Below are positions 62,751-64,000 of a stretch of DNA of 64,000 nucleotides, piece after piece. The position numbers were made by a program, and so were the translations under genes. The stretch covers positions 4,554,501-4,618,500 of the forward strand of contig NZ_CP121110.1 in NCBI RefSeq assembly GCF_029625315.1, read 5' to 3'. Each line of letters opens with the position of its first letter. Position 1 is the first letter of the stretch. The stretch comes from Flavobacterium ginsengisoli. Its GTDB lineage: Bacteria; Bacteroidota; Bacteroidia; Flavobacteriales; Flavobacteriaceae. The notes beneath the pieces are model-generated. The model was given only the letters and a program-made list of their open reading frames with translations. It had not been told where the DNA came from and searched no databases.

Positions 62751-64000
62751 TATGCCGGAAATTTAATTAAAACTTTAAAACCTTTTCCAAAATCTGAATG
62801 AATATTTATCTCGCCTTTAATGGCATTAATTCTATTTTCAATATTATGTAAACCATTTTTTAAAACCATTTTGTTTATATCGATTCCTCGTCCGTTATCG
62901 GTATAATTAATTATTATACTATTATCGAGCTCTTTAAAAGTTAGTGCAACTAAACTCGCACAACTATGTTTTTTCATGTTCACAAGTAATTCTTGTATAG
63001 AACGATAAACAGCTATTTTTTTAGTTCTGTCAATAGAATCCCATGAAATGGTATCCAAACCATTTATCATAAGATTTGTGGTTGGTGTATTAAATCCAGA
63101 AATCATTTCTTTAATCAAAACTATATAATTTTGATTGCTTATAGTTGGGGTATTTTCTTTTGAAATATTTCTTGTTCGAGAATAAATATCTTCTAATCTT
63201 TTTAATAGATGCTTTTTATTTTCTTGAGTAGAAATGTTTCTATTTTCGACAAATGCCATTGTGTGATAAATGTCATTGGCAAGTTCGTCATGTAATTTTT
63301 TTGAGATTCTAGTTTCGCTTTGATATGTTGCTTCTATTTTTTGACGATTGGCTCGTGAGGTCAGAAAAAAATAAATGAAAACGATTAGGGCAGATGCAAA
63401 TATGATTACTATATAGGAAATAATATTACTGTTTTCTTGTTTTGCTAACTGAAGTTCATTTTTAATTTTTTGAGCTTTTAATTTTAGATTTTCCTCTTTT
63501 TCCTTTTTAGTGTCGTATTTAATTTTTGCAAATTGATTTTTTGCTTGTTGCCTTACTTCAAAAATGCTATCTATTGCACTTATATAAATAAGCATATTTT
63601 TTTTTGATTCGACATCGGGACTATTTTCTATTATAAATTTTAAAGCAAGTAGTCGCTCATCTATATTACCTGATAATGTATAATTTTTATAGCTTAATTT
63701 AGCGTACTTCATTGCTAAACCAGCTTTGTTTTTTTGATAGAATTGAGAAAGATTATAATAGGTTTTGCCTAAGCCTTCTAAATAATTTGCTTGAGATTTT
63801 ATTTTTAAGCTCTTTCTAAAAAAGGAAAGTGCTCTTGGATCTTCTAGTTTATAATAGCAGTATCCTATGTAATCTAATATTTTGGAATAATTTTCAGGAC
63901 TATCTTTTAAGATCTTCTCTTTACTTATTGAAAGAAAAATGGGAAGCGCTTTTTTAAACTTATGTTGTTTTATATAAATAACAGCGATATTGTTTTTTGC
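62750..64000 (-). CDS. TPR sensor histidine kinase (N-terminus beyond right edge)
   Basis: The frame is open to the right edge with TPR-like sequence (YIKQHKFKKALPIFLSISKEK.., YIGYCYYKLEDPRALSFFRKSLKIKSQANYLEGLGKTYYNLSQFY). The visible part then has a coiled coil, one membrane helix and an intact HisKA_3-type kinase: H-box RISKKLHDELANDIYHTMAF, N-box QELLVNMKKHS, G1 YTDNGRGI, and G2 KNGLHNIENRI. Together with the degenerate paralogue and the response regulator it forms a three-gene operon. The ATG at 63712 is internal, not the start. Confidence 0.88.
   Translation of the reverse strand, partial: AKNNIAVIYIKQHKFKKALPIFLSISKEKILKDSPENYSKILDYIGYCYYKLEDPRALSFFRKSLKIKSQANYLEGLGKTYYNLSQFYQKNKAGLAMKYAKLSYKNYTLSGNIDERLLALKFIIENSPDVESKKNMLIYISAIDSIFEVRQQAKNQFAKIKYDTKKEKEENLKLKAQKIKNELQLAKQENSNIISYIVIIFASALIVFIYFFLTSRANRQKIEATYQSETRISKKLHDELANDIYHTMAFVENRNISTQENKKHLLKRLEDIYSRTRNISKENTPTISNQNYIVLIKEMISGFNTPTTNLMINGLDTISWDSIDRTKKIAVYRSIQELLVNMKKHSCASLVALTFKELDNSIIINYTDNGRGIDINKMVLKNGLHNIENRINAIKGEINIHSDFGKGFKVLIKFPA

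Overview
The window comes from a low-GC member of the Bacteroidota, almost certainly a Flavobacterium or close relative. The signs are promoters of the TTG-N19-21-TAnnTTTG type, a type IX secretion sorting domain, TonB receptor/surface lipoprotein pairs, SprB-era style FKBP lipoproteins and a flavobacterial carotenoid cluster. Both edges cut genes: an S41 peptidase on the left and a TPR histidine kinase on the right. No prophage, CRISPR array, plasmid gene or rRNA is visible.

Region 1 (1.2-12.8 kb) is a cobalamin salvage and uptake locus. On the minus strand lie a CWC/DUF5522 protein, cobU, a bluB-cobT fusion, cobS, cobC, then a cobalamin riboswitch in front of btuB and a BtuG-like surface beta-propeller. 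On the plus strand lie btuF, btuC and btuD. No corrin-ring synthesis genes are present, so the locus fits an organism that imports and remodels corrinoids. Two small foreign-looking cassettes sit inside the cob operon: a REP-associated (RAYT) transposase with two mosaic palindrome units, and a four-helix-bundle gene flanked by inverted AT-rich repeats.

Region 2 (12.9-26.2 kb) is mixed housekeeping: TrmL, an RluE-like pseudouridine synthase, an SDR, a large secreted T9SS endonuclease, MepB, an ECF sigma factor with a membrane-anchored beta-barrel partner, RmuC, an acyl-CoA thioesterase and a VOC protein.

Region 3 (26.4-36.0 kb) looks like a light-response island: YceI, a TIGR01777 oxidoreductase, TetR plus ABC1/UbiB kinase, photolyase, an SRPBCC protein, crtZ, crtB, crtI, and a MerR regulator carrying a CarH-type adenosylcobalamin-binding domain with an intact Wx9EH motif. 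The B12 locus of region 1 could supply the cofactor of this photoreceptor.

Region 4 (36.1-57.5 kb) holds a TPR protein, three identical tRNA-Lys(UUU) and one tRNA-Leu(GAG), aroK, an S4 protein, an FKBP lipoprotein, a two-part transketolase, a polyprenyl-phosphate glycosyltransferase/GT-C pair, tgt, an LptF/LptG permease, an EamA transporter, accA, dnaB and a two-component system. Region 5 (57.5-64 kb) holds secreted proteins and a response regulator cotranscribed with two tandem TPR histidine kinases, one of which has lost its catalytic residues.

A striking technical feature is about fifteen single-base indels that break otherwise intact genes. Five of them fall in runs of exactly seven A/T where eight would restore the frame. 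This is most simply read as residual long-read sequencing error, so the affected genes are annotated here at their repaired extents.
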